Source of the DNA: Chrysomallon squamiferum
Taxonomy: Eukaryota > Mollusca > Gastropoda > Neomphalida > Peltospiridae
Direction: 5' to 3'
NCBI GenBank assembly: GCA_012295275.1
Contig: CM022672.1
Coordinates: forward strand, 7,193,384 to 7,257,383
Length of the DNA stretch: 64,000 bases
Program-made: the position numbers and the translations under genes
The notes under the pieces: model-generated
The model's input: the letters and a program-made list of their open reading frames with translations, nothing else
What the model was told of the DNA's origin: nothing
Databases searched by the model: none
Shown here: piece by piece, positions 1-12,204 of the stretch
Position numbering within the stretch: position 1 is the first letter of the stretch
How the letters are laid out: each line of letters opens with the position of its first letter

Positions 1-844
1 AAAAATAATTTCATTTGTCATTACTGTCTGTTGTAAAAAGTGTGGCAGTTATTGAATTTTGTTCAAACAGAGCTGTTCTGCAAGCTTACAGAGAATTATG
101 TATGTAGGTAAAAAAAATTATAATAATAAAAAAAAAATGTATTTATATTTATTATTATGATCTCTTTAGACAAACTTAATTTAACATTAACAACCAAAAG
201 TGTTTAATGTCCAGTATGCTTAATTTGTAAAAAAAAATATATATATTATTTATTACGTTATAATATAAAGTAAATTAAATTAAAGAAAGATTATAGATTT
301 TAGTATCTGATTCATATCATTAAATGACTAAAATATTTTTAGATCTGTTAGTTATTAATATTGCTACTGTTTACTTTCATCTGTGCTTTACTTACAATAC
401 ACATAGTTTGTAGAAATGTGTTTATATACATGATTTTTGTGAACTGTCATATGTGTATGTGCATTTGTTTGAGAGTGTATGTGTATGTGTGCGTGTGAGA
501 GACAGTGACTAACACAAGCATGGAAATATGTTTATTGTCATCATTTTCATGTATAATAAGTATCTTTTCAATAATTTTGTTATGTATTTCGATGTATGAA
601 TTAAGTGGTTTATGTTACTGTAAATTTATTATTAGCAAATACTAGTTTATTGGAAATAATAATTTGGAAATGTACTAAAGGTATAAGACTATTTTTTTAT
701 GAATGAGAGATACTGTATCATTTTTTATAATTAACATTTAAAAATTAATAGATCTCTCAAGGACCATTAGAAAAATCTCAAAATCATTTTAAAGTATTCA
801 AAAATATTTTCACAATCTTTTTTCTATTTCTATTTTTTTTTTAG
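1..844 (+). other. Intron of a gene entering from the left
   Basis: This stretch is AT-rich and I find no coding exon in it. It ends in a pyrimidine-rich tract followed by TAG at 842-844, which fits the 3' splice site of the exon beginning at 845. The sequence directly shows only the acceptor side; the matching donor lies outside the window. Confidence 0.55.
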
Positions 845-1039
845 GAGGGTTATGGTGATGGTGGATGGTATTCATCACGACTGCACTTTATTTCAAAAGC
901 TGAGTTATTAAAGCAATATAAAATCTTTAGGAATCCATTTTCATCAAAGTTAGCTATTTGTTACCATGGTAACAAGCTTTGTTTGCCTACCAATGAAGCA
1001 TGCAGGGAGTTATTTGAGCTGCAAACTCTTCTAACATGA
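845..1039 (+). CDS. Terminal coding exon of an unrecognised protein (64 codons, then TGA)
   Basis: A T-rich tract ending in TAG precedes 65 codons that stay open from GAG at 845 to TGA at 1037-1039. The translation begins EGYGDGGWYSSRLHF and ends FELQTLLT. It has a balanced composition (aromatic, Leu, Lys, three Cys), unlike the low-complexity ORFs around it, and the exon is clearly GC-richer than its surroundings. I read it as the C-terminus of a plus-strand gene whose other exons lie left of the window. It is followed by a short 3' UTR with AATAAA hexamers at 1194-1199 and 1201-1206. I do not recognise the family: there is no obvious membrane span, signal or catalytic motif. The entry phase (0) is chosen because that frame is the open one; the start at 845 rests on the acceptor alone. 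Confidence 0.6.
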   Translation, partial: EGYGDGGWYSSRLHFISKAELLKQYKIFRNPFSSKLAICYHGNKLCLPTNEACRELFELQTLLT

Positions 1040-1210
1040 TCAGTGTCTGCTCCCATGCTACACACAACTGATCCCAACAACTGCATCCATGTTCTGTTGA
1101 TCTTATGGCTGACACCAATGCCAAATCCGTCTGGTTTTTATTAGATTGCAAATGGCCTAATGGCCTAGAGCTAAAGGGTAAGGAGAAAAAAGTAATAAAT
1201 AATAAATCTA
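1040..1210 (+). terminator. 3' UTR and polyadenylation signals of the left-edge gene
   Basis: After the TGA at 1037-1039 there is about 155 bp of non-repetitive sequence, then two canonical AATAAA hexamers at 1194-1199 and 1201-1206. Cleavage would be expected 10-30 bp further on. The hexamer placement agrees with 845-1039 being a terminal exon, although AATAAA is common by chance in such AT-rich DNA. Confidence 0.4.
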
Positions 1211-1330
1211 AAAATCAATAGTAAAATGTTAGAATAATTTTGAAAAACAAAGCAATCAATGCAGTTTAAGATCTATGTAATTTTTATTTTCCTTTTTATT
1301 TAAGTCTGAGAATGAGTGATTTTTTTTTAT

Positions 1331-1334
1331 AAAT

Positions 1335-1411
<77 letters not shown>
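1331..1411. repeat. (AAAT)n then (AAT)n microsatellite
   Basis: A tetranucleotide AAAT array runs directly into a trinucleotide AAT array. Both are perfect or nearly so. No coding role. Confidence 0.9.
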
Positions 1412-1414
<3 letters not shown>

Positions 1415-1548
1415 GCATCAAACATAAAAGATCAATTTATTTTTCCTCTTTGAATCATGAAACTGAAATTTGAAGATCTGCCCATTGCTTCTACAATCAT
1501 AAAATTATTTCAAAATATTTAATTTTTATAATTTAATTAATTTTTCTT

Positions 1549-1583
<35 letters not shown>

Positions 1584-1639
1584 TTTTTTAAATTTTGCAT
1601 TACATCACAAAGCCTTAACAAAAGGTCATTACAAAGTGA

Positions 1640-1745
1640 TTATATTGTGACTATACTATAGTTGTATTGTGATTTTATTGTAATTGTACTGATTATACTG
1701 TGATCATCCTGTGATTATATCATGATTATATTGTGATTAAACACT
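1640..1745. repeat. Degenerate ~13-bp tandem repeat
   Basis: Copies related to GTGATTATATTGT follow one another with substitutions and small indels (for example near 1645, 1670, 1700, 1715 and 1730). It looks like an old, decayed minisatellite rather than a simple microsatellite. Confidence 0.5.
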
Positions 1746-2149
1746 TATTTGCTACATTACATTATAATGACAAATGTATCTGAAGCTAAAAACAACACAA
1801 TCACTTTTCTATACGCCATCAGACACTTTCCAATTCAAAAAAATATAATAAATAATTAATAAAAATAAATAAAATAATACAAACAAAAAAGAAACATTCT
1901 GAATTTATTCAGAGTCAAAACTAAGTATTTCATTCTTATTGCCTATGTTTAGTGAAGCTGCAGATAAATACTCTGCTGAACATTTATCTAAATCATTAGG
2001 CTTGCCAAATTACTCATAAAATGTGAAACAATGATTAAACAGAAAATAGCTCAATCGTTAACACTGCTAGAAACATTTATTACTCTTTACTGAGGTTTAC
2101 ATAAAACGTTTACATGTGTGTTTGTTTCAGTCCATTTGTACATGTATGT

Positions 2150-2166
2150 TTGTGTGTGTGTGTGCA

Positions 2167-2219
<53 letters not shown>
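2150..2219. repeat. (TG)n microsatellite
   Basis: An almost uninterrupted TG array with a CATGTA interruption near 2165-2170. Confidence 0.9.
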
Positions 2220-2223
<4 letters not shown>

Positions 2224-2509
2224 GATTTCAATCTGCAAATGTGTTACCTTAAAGAATATTCAATGTAAAATAAACTTTTGCTAAATAGATCTTTATGTAG
2301 ATATTTGAAAAAAAACATCAAGTTCAAAATGAACACATACACACACATGTATGCATACAGACATATACAATGCAACAAAAGACCCTTGACTCTCAAACTC
2401 TGCAGGATAATCTACTGACTGGGTGAGTCAAACTAGAGTGTGGTGTCTCTGCATTCTCCCGATGTCTGTTAATCAACATCAAACATTATCCACCATAGAT
2501 ATTCTACAT

Positions 2510-2522
2510 AATAATAATAATG

Positions 2523-2578
<56 letters not shown>

Positions 2579-2605
2579 ATTAATAATAATAGTAATAATA
2601 ATAAT
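2510..2605. repeat. (AAT)n microsatellite
   Basis: A long AAT array with a few GAT and AGT interruptions. Read in one frame it gives a polyasparagine ORF that is an artefact. Confidence 0.9.
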
Positions 2606-3345
2606 ACAGTGTCGTAAGTAACATATACTTGGTCTTCTAAACATATTCACAATAACAAAATAATCCTAAAGTATTAACAAAAAGACAAAAAAAATGAGAA
2701 AGAAAAAACATGCAATAAAGCAAATTACTAGTTACACAACATATTATGAAATTACATTACATGGTTAACATGACAAAGAATTCTTATATAAAAACATAAG
2801 TGGTAATTTACACAGACTGGAATGTCAGATAATCAGTAATAGTGATATTGTAAAGCATCAATCTAATTATAAAAAAAAAACTTTTTTTTTTTTCTCTAAT
2901 TTCAAAACTGAAAACAAAAAGAATCAATTCACTGTTTGTCAAGAGGAGCTGAAACAATAAATTGAATAATATAAGTTGGGTTTTTTTACTTGTTTTTGTT
3001 TAATATAAATACTCATGTCTGTCTATGACAATATAATTGTCTTTAATAATACATTACTTCAACATCTTCATTTTATTAAACTTTATATAGACTGTTTGTG
3101 AAACTTTACAACCTGTTTTTCAGATTTTTCCATTAATATATTTATCAATAATTGTATCAGTATTTAAAAACAAAGTTTAAACAGTTTAGAAAGCCACTGT
3201 CTAATAAAATATTATCACTGATTATAGTACAATGCTGTAATTTTGAGATGAGATGAAGTGTTTTCCTGGTAAGTAATGTGTCTTAGTAATGGTTAATTCA
3301 TTTTCTCAAATATATATTCCTTTGGTAAATTATATAAGGTTCTGT

Positions 3346-3392
<47 letters not shown>

Positions 3393-3490
3393 CTGTCTCT
3401 AAAACAAACAGAATAGATAATTAGTTAAATCATAAAATATACTCCTATACTAGGAATTAACTTACTCTGTGAAGTTATAACTATACAAAA

Positions 3491-3493
3491 AAT

Positions 3494-3546
<53 letters not shown>

Positions 3547-3627
3547 TAAATAAATAATAAGCAATGAATTCCTGAAATAAACAGACTGCGCTTTATTTTA
3601 ACATTTTAATTTGGTATTATTCCAAAA

Positions 3628-3671
<44 letters not shown>
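3491..3671. repeat. Inverted pair of (AAT)n and (ATT)n arrays
   Basis: An AAT array at 3491-3559 is followed about 70 bp later by an ATT array at 3630-3671. The two are complementary, so a transcript or single strand could form a hairpin with a stem of about 40 bp. Confidence 0.75.
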
Positions 3672-3672
<1 letters not shown>

Positions 3673-4649
3673 TACATTAAGAAAAAACACTAGATATAAA
3701 AAAGAAAGTTAAGCTCAAAACATCGTAACATGTATATGCCAAGCTGGGCTCTGCTGCTAGATACCCGGCAATTTATTTTTAATGCAAGTTATTACTTACG
3801 TAACTGAGACGTATTTACTCCATTTCCATGACATAAGGACAATTACTCAGCAAATGAAGAATAAAATAAAAGCGACATAGTATAAAAGTTGCATTACATA
3901 ATTATATGATTTGTATCCAAATAATTCAATCACTCCTGTCGAAATTCCATCACTTGAAAACAACTCGTCAAAACATTAATCACGTGATACATGATTAGAG
4001 TTACTTCCCATTTCAACATGCAAATAACATTAAACTATTTTTCTTACGAGCGCTTTGAGAAATTTCGTCCACTCAGATCCTTTATTCAGCTGTACAATTT
4101 GTTTTTTTGTTTGTTTTTTTGTTTTTTTAAATTATGAAACCTAAATGCATACTAAGCTACTGTTAATGGGGAAAAAATGCAAACAAACATCCAGATTAAA
4201 GCGAATAACACGTAACTGAATAAGCGCAGTAAACGATAGGCCCAAGCAGTTCGAATTACACAAAAAAATCAATAATAGGAAAAAGATACATTTTAAATAA
4301 AATAAAATAAACATAAACATAAAACATTTAAATAATTTAATGGAAAATAAGTGTGTGCTCTCAAGTTTTTCTTGTCTTTACTCAGTATTTTAATCTGCGA
4401 GTTGAAACACAGAAATATCTTCATAGGCAAAAGATATACACCTGTATCTAAAATATAATGCAATACAAAAGTTGTGTTTCTTATATTTTTCATTGCATAA
4501 AGGTCTATTGCTTTAGCGTTTGGAGGTTATTTCCAGTATAAACTGAGCGATGTTTTACAAGGATATAATTACAGTTATTTTTATTACTATATTGACGTGT
4601 ACATATATATATATATTGTATATCAGTTAATTTTGTACATTGTATCAAT

Positions 4650-4650
<1 letters not shown>

Positions 4651-4697
<47 letters not shown>

Positions 4698-4717
4698 ATT
4701 TATTTTATTATTATTAT

Positions 4718-4757
<40 letters not shown>
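4651..4757. repeat. (GT)n followed by (ATT)n and poly-T
   Basis: A dinucleotide array, a short trinucleotide run and a poly-T tract follow each other directly. Confidence 0.9.
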
Positions 4758-4758
<1 letters not shown>

Positions 4759-5149
4759 GCTTTTCCTTACTGTTATAGGACAGTTATTTTGTTCTACCTT
4801 ACTTAATTTCTTATACAGATGCAATGTTTTTGAATTTATGCAGGAGTAATGCATGCGTTCGTTCATTCAGATGATTAATGGCTACAATTAAGAAAAGAAA
4901 GAAAGAAAAAAAAGAGAAAATAAAATGCATGGCAAAGTGAAAATACTGTCCCAGATGTTTTAAAATTCCATTACAAATGACAGCGGCTGAAGCTCCTAGA
5001 ATTATTTTTTGTACATAATGTACGATTTAAATTCACATTTTCATTACAAAAATCAATTAAGGGACTTGAATGCTTTATAAATTAGTAAGCCAGTATCACT
5101 GAACTAACTGCCTAGTTCAGTCTAAGATTGTCCATCATAAAAGATATGA

Positions 5150-5200
5150 AAGCTCCAAAATGTCACGTGACCGTCAATTAAATGACGTATAATTAATCTT
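5150..5200. promoter_or_regulatory. Possible bHLH-ZIP/CRE regulatory site pair
   Basis: A palindromic TCACGTGA (USF/TFE/MITF-type E-box) at 5163-5170 is followed by a TGACGT half-CRE at 5183-5188, in a stretch richer in CpG than its surroundings. No downstream gene is firmly linked to it; the small ORF at 5622 is the nearest candidate. This is motif matching only. Confidence 0.25.
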
Positions 5201-5621
5201 TATTTTGCATGTCTTGCTGACGTTGAAACAGCTGTATACAGTGCAGAAACGTCGATGTTCGTACAGTTTCATTAATAATACATTTTTTTTTTCCTATTAA
5301 TTATATGCGGTTTAAACATTCATTTATAGTGTTATTATAATGTCCTTGTGCAATTTCAAATTTTTATAACTTTAGATCCATGCATGACAGTATTGATCTG
5401 CGAAAATAATAGAGTAACAGTAATTGAAAAACACGTATTGTTCACATGGAATCACTCAAAGCAAAACTAATATGCTGTTACTGCACTTTTGTCAACAGTT
5501 GACTTTACATAATGTCACTGCCGTGATTTCAATGTTCTTGAATCATACCCAAGTAGTGACATCTTTACATTACTCGAAGATATAAAAGAGAAACCAATGC
5601 ATTAACTAGACTGTTTTTCAA

Positions 5622-5741
5622 ATGAGGCAAAAATATTTAAATCTAGCCGAGGCGTCTGGAGGCCGCCATCAGGTTCCCAGAATTTCCAACTTGAAAGACG
5701 CAAAATCCTCCATTCTGTCCATTTATATGTTATATATATAA
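5622..5741 (+). CDS. Possible small ORF (39 codons) in a GC-richer island
   Basis: ATG at 5622 opens a frame of 39 codons ending with TAA at 5739-5741. The first part, MRQKYLNLAEASGGRHQVP, has ordinary composition, while the end runs into a TA repeat. The GC-rich core at 5644-5720 stands out from the AT-rich flank. The opposite strand of the same core also reads open for 28 codons (containing GGFCVFQVGNSGNLMAASRR), so strand and coding status cannot be settled. No family is recognised. It could equally be a non-coding first exon or a conserved element. Confidence 0.2.
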   Translation: MRQKYLNLAEASGGRHQVPRISNLKDAKSSILSIYMLYI

Positions 5742-5879
5742 AAAATAAAAAAATTAATAATTAAAAAAATATATAAAAATAAACAAAATCGTCAATTTCC
5801 TTCTTTTTTTTTTGTTGTATAAGAAAATATATTTATAAATGACAAATATTGTATGAAACAAAATAAATAAACTGGTTTT

Positions 5880-6283
5880 CTAAAGCGTATTTATTTTGGA
5901 AATCAGACAAATTATTTTAAGGCCTTTGGCTGGAGTTACTCCCTTTTTCGACTCCTTCAGCTTCAGTATGGTACATATCCTAGAAGTACTACGCTCATAC
6001 TGCCTAGCCAAGTCCACTAGATGCACACCTCGCTCATGTTTTTCTATGAATTCAAGTTTTAATTCAATGTACATTATCCACTTCTTCTCAACACTGTACT
6101 TTGCATTCATTTTCTTACGATTTATGGTAGAAAAAAAAAAAAAAAAAAAAAAAAAGTTTGTTTGCAAAGTACTGCACAAAACGCGAGCAGAACACAAGAG
6201 ATGCTTCCGCGGATATTACGTTGTTCGTTGCGCCAACTAGAAAAACTCGTAAGTTGGGACACTCGTAAGTCGAGGTACCACTG
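5880..6283 (-). mobile_element. Truncated Tigger/pogo-like DNA transposon
   Basis: On the minus strand the segment starts with the terminal sequence CAGTGGTACCTCGACTTACG at 6264-6283, followed by the internal repeat of the 'acttacgagt' motif, typical of Tigger/pogo ends. After a poly-T tract it encodes about 68 residues from 6111 down, starting MNAKYSVEKKWIMYIELKLEF and including GVHLVDLARQYERSTS. This matches the N-terminal CENP-B/Tigger helix-turn-helix ('lsleeK..iI...e.G.s...lAr.y..s.sTI'). The reading frame ends near 5880 without the second DNA-binding half or the DDE catalytic domain, and no second terminal repeat is visible, so the copy is 3'-truncated and cannot mobilise itself. Assignment rests on family knowledge of the helix-turn-helix pattern. 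Confidence 0.65.
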
Positions 6284-7013
6284 TTTATATAATTCTAAAA
6301 CAGCACTTTATATGGTAATTAACTAATGTATACTTACTGACAATGATGGATTTAAAACATGTTAAATACATGGAGGATTAAACTTATCAATTACATCAGA
6401 CCACCTTTCTACCATTTACAACACCTCATCACACTGATCATCCCCTGTGACGTGTGTATTAGATTTAAAAAAAAAGGAATTTTGACTAAATATTCAATTA
6501 AAATAAAACTACCAATATGCAGTTTCAACATTATATTACATTATATTACATTATATTAAACATTTGGCATATTTAATTGGTGAATACATTTCATAATAAT
6601 TGTGATAATGATAAGTAATAATATTAACAATAATTAAAATACACCTGTAACAGTGAAGAAATCATTTCAGGATTGTTCATTTATTGTCATACTTTATTAT
6701 CAACATAAGTTAGTCTGAAGTTATTCATATAGAAAAGTATGAAATAAAAGTTATATTTTTTATTTTTCATACAAAGACAAACACATTTTAATAATCATAG
6801 TAATAATACTAAGAAGAAGAAGAAGAAGGATGATCACTACGATGATGATGACGACAACAAGTACAACAACATATATAAAACAGAATCAAATTAAATATGT
6901 TGGTATTTTCTTAATTTATTTCTATTTTATTCTTTTATTTGGATAAACAAGATGTAGAAAAATAATTCTGGTTAAATATCACTCTGGTTGTGTGCTGTTC
7001 AAAAACTGAAAGT
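6284..7013. other. Intergenic segment, probably including LHPP 3' UTR
   Basis: No exon seen. TTTATT hexamers on the plus strand (AATAAA on the minus strand) near 6916, 6680 and overlapping the LHPP stop are possible polyadenylation signals for the minus-strand LHPP gene. A run of GAA/GAT trinucleotides lies at 6812-6856. Confidence 0.45.
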
Positions 7014-10000
7014 TTATTTCATCTCACTGAGTAAAATGTCTACAACCTGAGCAAGATTGTCAACAATTCCATCTGGTTTCACTGTTGGATGATGTTCATC
7101 CTGTGGTCTGGAAAGCAAATTGAAATAGATTAATTAATCAAGGAATGATTTCATGAACAAAAACTATTAAGAAAACTTCTGACAAGATATCGACATAAAA
7201 CACTTTCGCACATTACATCATTATACCATTAAGTACGACATAATTTATGTTCCATGCTAAAAAGTGAATTTGATAAGAATTGCATCTTTCAGTTCATAAA
7301 CTGTACACCTACAATGCAGTAAATAACAGAAGCTCACCGTATTTACATATTTTAAACAAAACAAACAGATTAGGATTCTAAATCCTATTTTGATTCAGAT
7401 AAATTAGTGTAAGCAATCACAAAGTCCACTTTTCAACATAACATGTTCATTAAATCATTTAACTAATATATCTTTTATTTTTTTAATATAAACAACCAAA
7501 TGTTTTCATAAAGAAATACCTGTATTTTCCTGTTCTAACTAGAACACCCATAATTCCACATGCCTGTGCTCCACCCACATCATTCACAACATCATCACCG
7601 ACCATGATTACCTGTCAAAATAAAAAAACAGTGAACAGCAAGCTAATAAAAGAATATTAGAATATTTTCTCCTCTCAGTTTTTAATAATAACAAGAAGAT
7701 GATGAAGATGACGAAAGTAGTAATAAAATTCCAGTATACCTGGCTTGGTTCTAAACCCATGTCTTGAACAGCAGCTCCGAAAAAAGCTGGTGATGGTTTA
7801 CCAACCACTTCTGCTTCAATGTCACAGGCATACTGTGTAAGAGAAAACTACCCTGGTTACACAAAGGTTATCAGTATGTAATGACATGAAACAGAATTGA
7901 TAACTAGTTCCTACATTACCATGAGCTAGAAAGCTAGCAACATCTTGGGCAACATAGTCTCATGCAAACACATAATAAAACTAACTGGTAAACTGCAAAT
8001 CAGCTGATCGTGTCTACTGTCATTATTATATTAGTAAAATAAACTCACCAAATTTATTTACATTTAATAATCTCATCTAAACAGTACTTTTTTATTTCTT
8101 CTTCTAACTCTAAATATTTAAAATACACAGAAATATATTAACTTCTCCTTCCAAGTTACTTAAAGAGTGGTAACGTGTTTACCTCCTTCACTCTGTTTAC
8201 TTTCAAAAATCTTCTGGAAATAGTTTTACCTCTAAAGCTTTCATGTATGCCCCTACATCCAGGCAAAGTTCATTTTTGTCCTTATAGTATTTCCTGTGGG
8301 GAAAAAAAAAAAAGAATTAAAATTCCCAAGTTAGAATTGTTTTTATCATTGATTTAGTTCAGTCACCAATATGCTAAACAATATTAAAAGCAGTCATCAA
8401 GAACAATAGAATATACCATCATTGGCAATCAATAGTGTGTTTAAAGTACATTAAAATAATAAAAAAAATGTTTATTCTTATCCATTTTATATCTGAAAAT
8501 CCAGTGACACCTCTATATTGCCACTGTGTGACTTCCTAAACCTTTCTGTTTTATTTTTATGCATAGAATTTTAAGTGATCCTAGAAGTTGTATACTTGTT
8601 TGTGAAATATCATTGGTCATTGTTGTCATTTATGTAAGAAGTTCTTTTTAAAACCTTCTTGTTTACTTCTAAACATTTTTTTTTATTAAGGAATAACATG
8701 GTTTTAATTTTGTAGATACTAAATATCTAACTTAAAAAAAATAATTAAAAAAACAATAATTAAAAATTAAAAATGAACTAAAACATGTTAAAATAAGAAA
8801 AGTAACTTTTGTTACCCTTTTCCCATAGAGAATAGAACTGGTTTCTCTAGTGATATCAACAGTTGAAATGCTTTATTAACATTGCCATAGGTGAATTCAT
8901 CTGCAGCATCCCCTATTACAACGCAGTCAGGATTTGTCTGATCACATTCAATAAAATCTGGTAAGGCATCTGATAAAAAAAGAAGAGAGAACCCAGATAT
9001 TTTACATAATTATATATATACATGTATCCTTTACTGAGGCATGGTGTCTTATAAACAATACCTTTATTTCATATTAAGGAGAATTCAATCCAGTAATGGT
9101 TTCATCAGATCATCATTATACTATCATATACAAATATGACCTCTAATAATGTATATTAAATTTGTTTACTTAACATTTGTTTTACAACAGCCATCAGAAA
9201 ATAATGATAGTACCAGGGTGAACAAGTAGATGTGGTCTGAGGTTTCGTTGTTTAAGGATGTGACAAACTGCTGGAGCTGGTTGGAAAACTTCATCTTGTG
9301 TCAAACTAAAACCAAGTTTCTGCAGCTTATCTACAAGAATCTGTTTCGTACTCTGAGTTTCATTAGTGCAGAATCGAACTGGAAGACCAGATGATTTTAG
9401 TCTGAAGAAATAAATAATTAATGTTCAGTTATTCTTAAAAATAATTTTTAATTTAAAAAAAAAATTATATCTTTAAGGTAAGACAATAAATAAATAATTA
9501 ATTAAATCACTTGTACATTTTGAATTTGTCCTGGAAATATAATAATAATGTAGAGAAAAATCATTTCAAACATCTTTACCAAGCATTTAACACAGATTTG
9601 CAGTGTCAAAGTGGAAACTACTAGCACTCAACCAAGGTTCCTTTATGTGTACGTTTCCCTACAAAAAGGTACACATCAATCATTAAAACAATAATCATGG
9701 AGTACTTTTTGGAACAGAAAAATAAGACCTAAAAAGGGATATCCTTCAATTTACGTCCATTAATCAAAAACACAATTTATAATTTCAAATCTATTGTATC
9801 CCTGATGAAAGAAAATAAATAAGGAGAAAAAAATAATATGAAAAATCAGAAAAAAAAATCGGTGTTTCGTATTTATTTTGCTTAGTATAATTTTGATTGA
9901 CTCTGTAGTCTTAAAATGAACGTGGACAGCATTAAATTTTACTGACAACAATATCAGTTGTTACCTTTTGACTGCTTCAACTGATCCATTTATTGCAGTT

Positions 10001-10083
10001 CCTCCACCAGGTCCACTTTCGTACAAAACTCCAGTTATATCTAGCAGTACACCGCGGACTTTACGTTTCGCCCAAGTTGCCAT
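7014..10083 (-). CDS. LHPP: Phospholysine phosphohistidine inorganic pyrophosphate phosphatase
   Basis: Seven coding exons (minus strand): 9965-10083, 9214-9401, 8816-8969, 8230-8293, 7740-7832, 7520-7611, 7014-7107. They total 804 nt and encode 267 residues; the human protein has 270. All introns are GT-AG and phases agree. The product is a cytosolic HAD-superfamily (NagD-like) phosphatase acting on phosphohistidine/phospholysine and pyrophosphate bonds. Motif I is VLLDITGVLYESG with the presumed nucleophile Asp15. Position +2 is Thr, where most HAD enzymes have Asp and vertebrate LHPP has Ser. Motif II is FCTNE in exon 2, the lysine motif is VVGKPSPAFF in exon 5, and the acidic motif MVGDDVVNDVGGAQ is in exon 6. 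The C-terminal exon (DGIVDNLAQVVDILL) matches LHPP better than the relative HDHD2. The ATG at 10081-10083 gives MATWAKRKVRG, aligned with the human N-terminus. No premature stop or missing motif. Convergence or operon context is not apparent; GRK lies 7.5 kb upstream on the same strand. Confidence 0.96.
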
Positions 10084-10360
10084 TGTGAATTGTAGAGTTA
10101 CCGCCCTTTATTTTAGCTGTATACACGACGATAAAAGTTAATACGTCTTTTACGATAACCTTGCCTTATTTAGTTATTAATACGAAAAAATGGATAAATA
10201 AACTGCTAAAATAATTAAAACATTTAACCTTTTTTTCTTCTTTTCTATAAAACGGGTAACGAAAATAGAACAAATTCCAAATTAAATATTTCCATCCCTA
10301 TTTTACAATCAAGTTATTATTTTTTTATTTAATTATTTGTTTTAATTTGTTTATTTAATA

Positions 10361-10412
<52 letters not shown>

Positions 10413-10873
10413 TGATGATAAATATTCATGTTACACTTAAAATCATGTTGGTGTATGTTATACATCTAAAACAAAGTTAACGTTTTAAAGCTTTTTATTT
10501 TACCTGGAGGTGCAAAGTAAATATTAATAATAATAATGATGATTGACGACTGATGATGATTGATGATGATGATTGATGATGATAATAATAATAATAATAA
10601 TAATGAAATAAATATAATACAATTAATAATTTTTATATTTTTATAAATTTATTATTAATTTGTTGTTGCCTAATTGGTCAATTTTGTTTAGACTGACAAA
10701 TTATTTTTATTTTACATTTAACTGTGTGATTGTAAGTATCAGGTAAAGGTTATTTTAATCTATACAACTGCTATCATATACACAATGTATGCATGTTTCT
10801 TTAAAATAATATCTAGTGCAGAGTTATGTGTAGATTTTAGAATTATGTTAAGTAAAATAGTGCTAATAAGTAA

Positions 10874-10905
<32 letters not shown>

Positions 10906-12170
10906 CCCATTGTTCATTGTTTACAGAAAATATTAATTAATAAAAAACACAATTTTCACATCACCTACACATATTTAATCTTCAAAGCAAAGAACTTTTA
11001 CAACACAGTTAGCTTTACATGAATCACGTGACAACTTATACTGAAAATTAAAACAGAATTTCAAAACATGATTATTATACATCCAGTGGCACAACTCTGT
11101 TGCTAAAAAAATTATTCAAGTTGTGAATTCAACCGTCTACAGAAATAATTTAGTAACAAAAAACGAAAAGTTTTAAAGACAACAGATATATAGTCTTCCC
11201 TTTGCATTTAACTGAAATGTTAAATGTGAGAAATGAATAATGTTACCCGATCTGTGAGATTTATGATAGTACTGTACTCTGATTAATTTTTATTGTTATT
11301 CTCAATTAATTTGAACTGATAATTATTTATAAATGAAATCAAACCATCTGTATTTGTAAAAGTGTTTGACCTTTTATGTTTTTTGGCCAAATGTGGTATA
11401 AAATGATCTGTTTGAACATGTATAACTATTTTATAAAATGATGATTGTTGATCTGGTAACTGGTTCTATTTTACAAACTATAATTCAGAATCTGTGCGTG
11501 ATGCTGCCAGAAGTCTTAACTGAAAAAGATATTAGTAAGTTCCACATATAAATATAAAAAATAATTTTTTCTGTGCCAGTTCAATTTCATGATGCTGTAT
11601 TACAAACATGTCAAGACAACATAAAATACAAAAAACATATTTCTGTAGAAATATTACTTTCACAAAAAAAAAAGAAAAAAAAAAGGAAAACAAAAAGAGG
11701 AAAATAATATTTCATGTATTTAATGGTAAAATTAAAAATATGCATTAACTTTCAAAATTCCTATTTTCTTTAGTTATTATTTTTTAAACTGCTAGTTACA
11801 TTTAAAAATTTATAGCAAATCAATGTTTATTTTTAGGAGATTTTTAAACATTTGAATTATCTGAATTAATAAACTGATAATCTGTACCAGTTTTCCAATA
11901 TAATAATAATAATAATAAATAGAAATTACAATACCAACTAAAATAGGTTTTATTTATACAAATACATTTTTTTTCAGTTGTTCATTATACTGAGCTGCCG
12001 TACTATTTTGGTTTTGACTATGACATTAGTTTTATACACTACACAGTATTTTCGTCAACAGTTGAGATTTGAGCTTTCTGCCCACATGATTAATCTTGAA
12101 CACTCAAAAATAAACGAGGCAATTTACACACAAGACATTCACAACACACAGATGGGTAAAATAAAAAGAG

Positions 12171-12204
<34 letters not shown>

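Larger units (their letters stand above)
1211..5099. other. Gene-free, repeat-rich intergenic DNA
   Basis: No supportable exon on either strand. It contains (AAAT)n/(AAT)n at 1331-1411, (TTTA)n at 1545-1586, a degenerate ~13-bp tandem repeat at 1640-1745, (TG)n at 2150-2219, (AAT)n at 2510-2605, poly-T at 3350-3387, (AAT)n at 3491-3559 facing (ATT)n at 3630-3671, and (GT)n followed by poly-T at 4651-4757. The 64-codon polyasparagine ORF and the poly-Cys/Val ORFs here are translations of these repeats. Confidence 0.7.

Noticed and set aside
2423-2617. 64-codon ORF with a polyasparagine tract
   Set aside because: It is a read-through of an (AAT)n microsatellite with no splice or start context.
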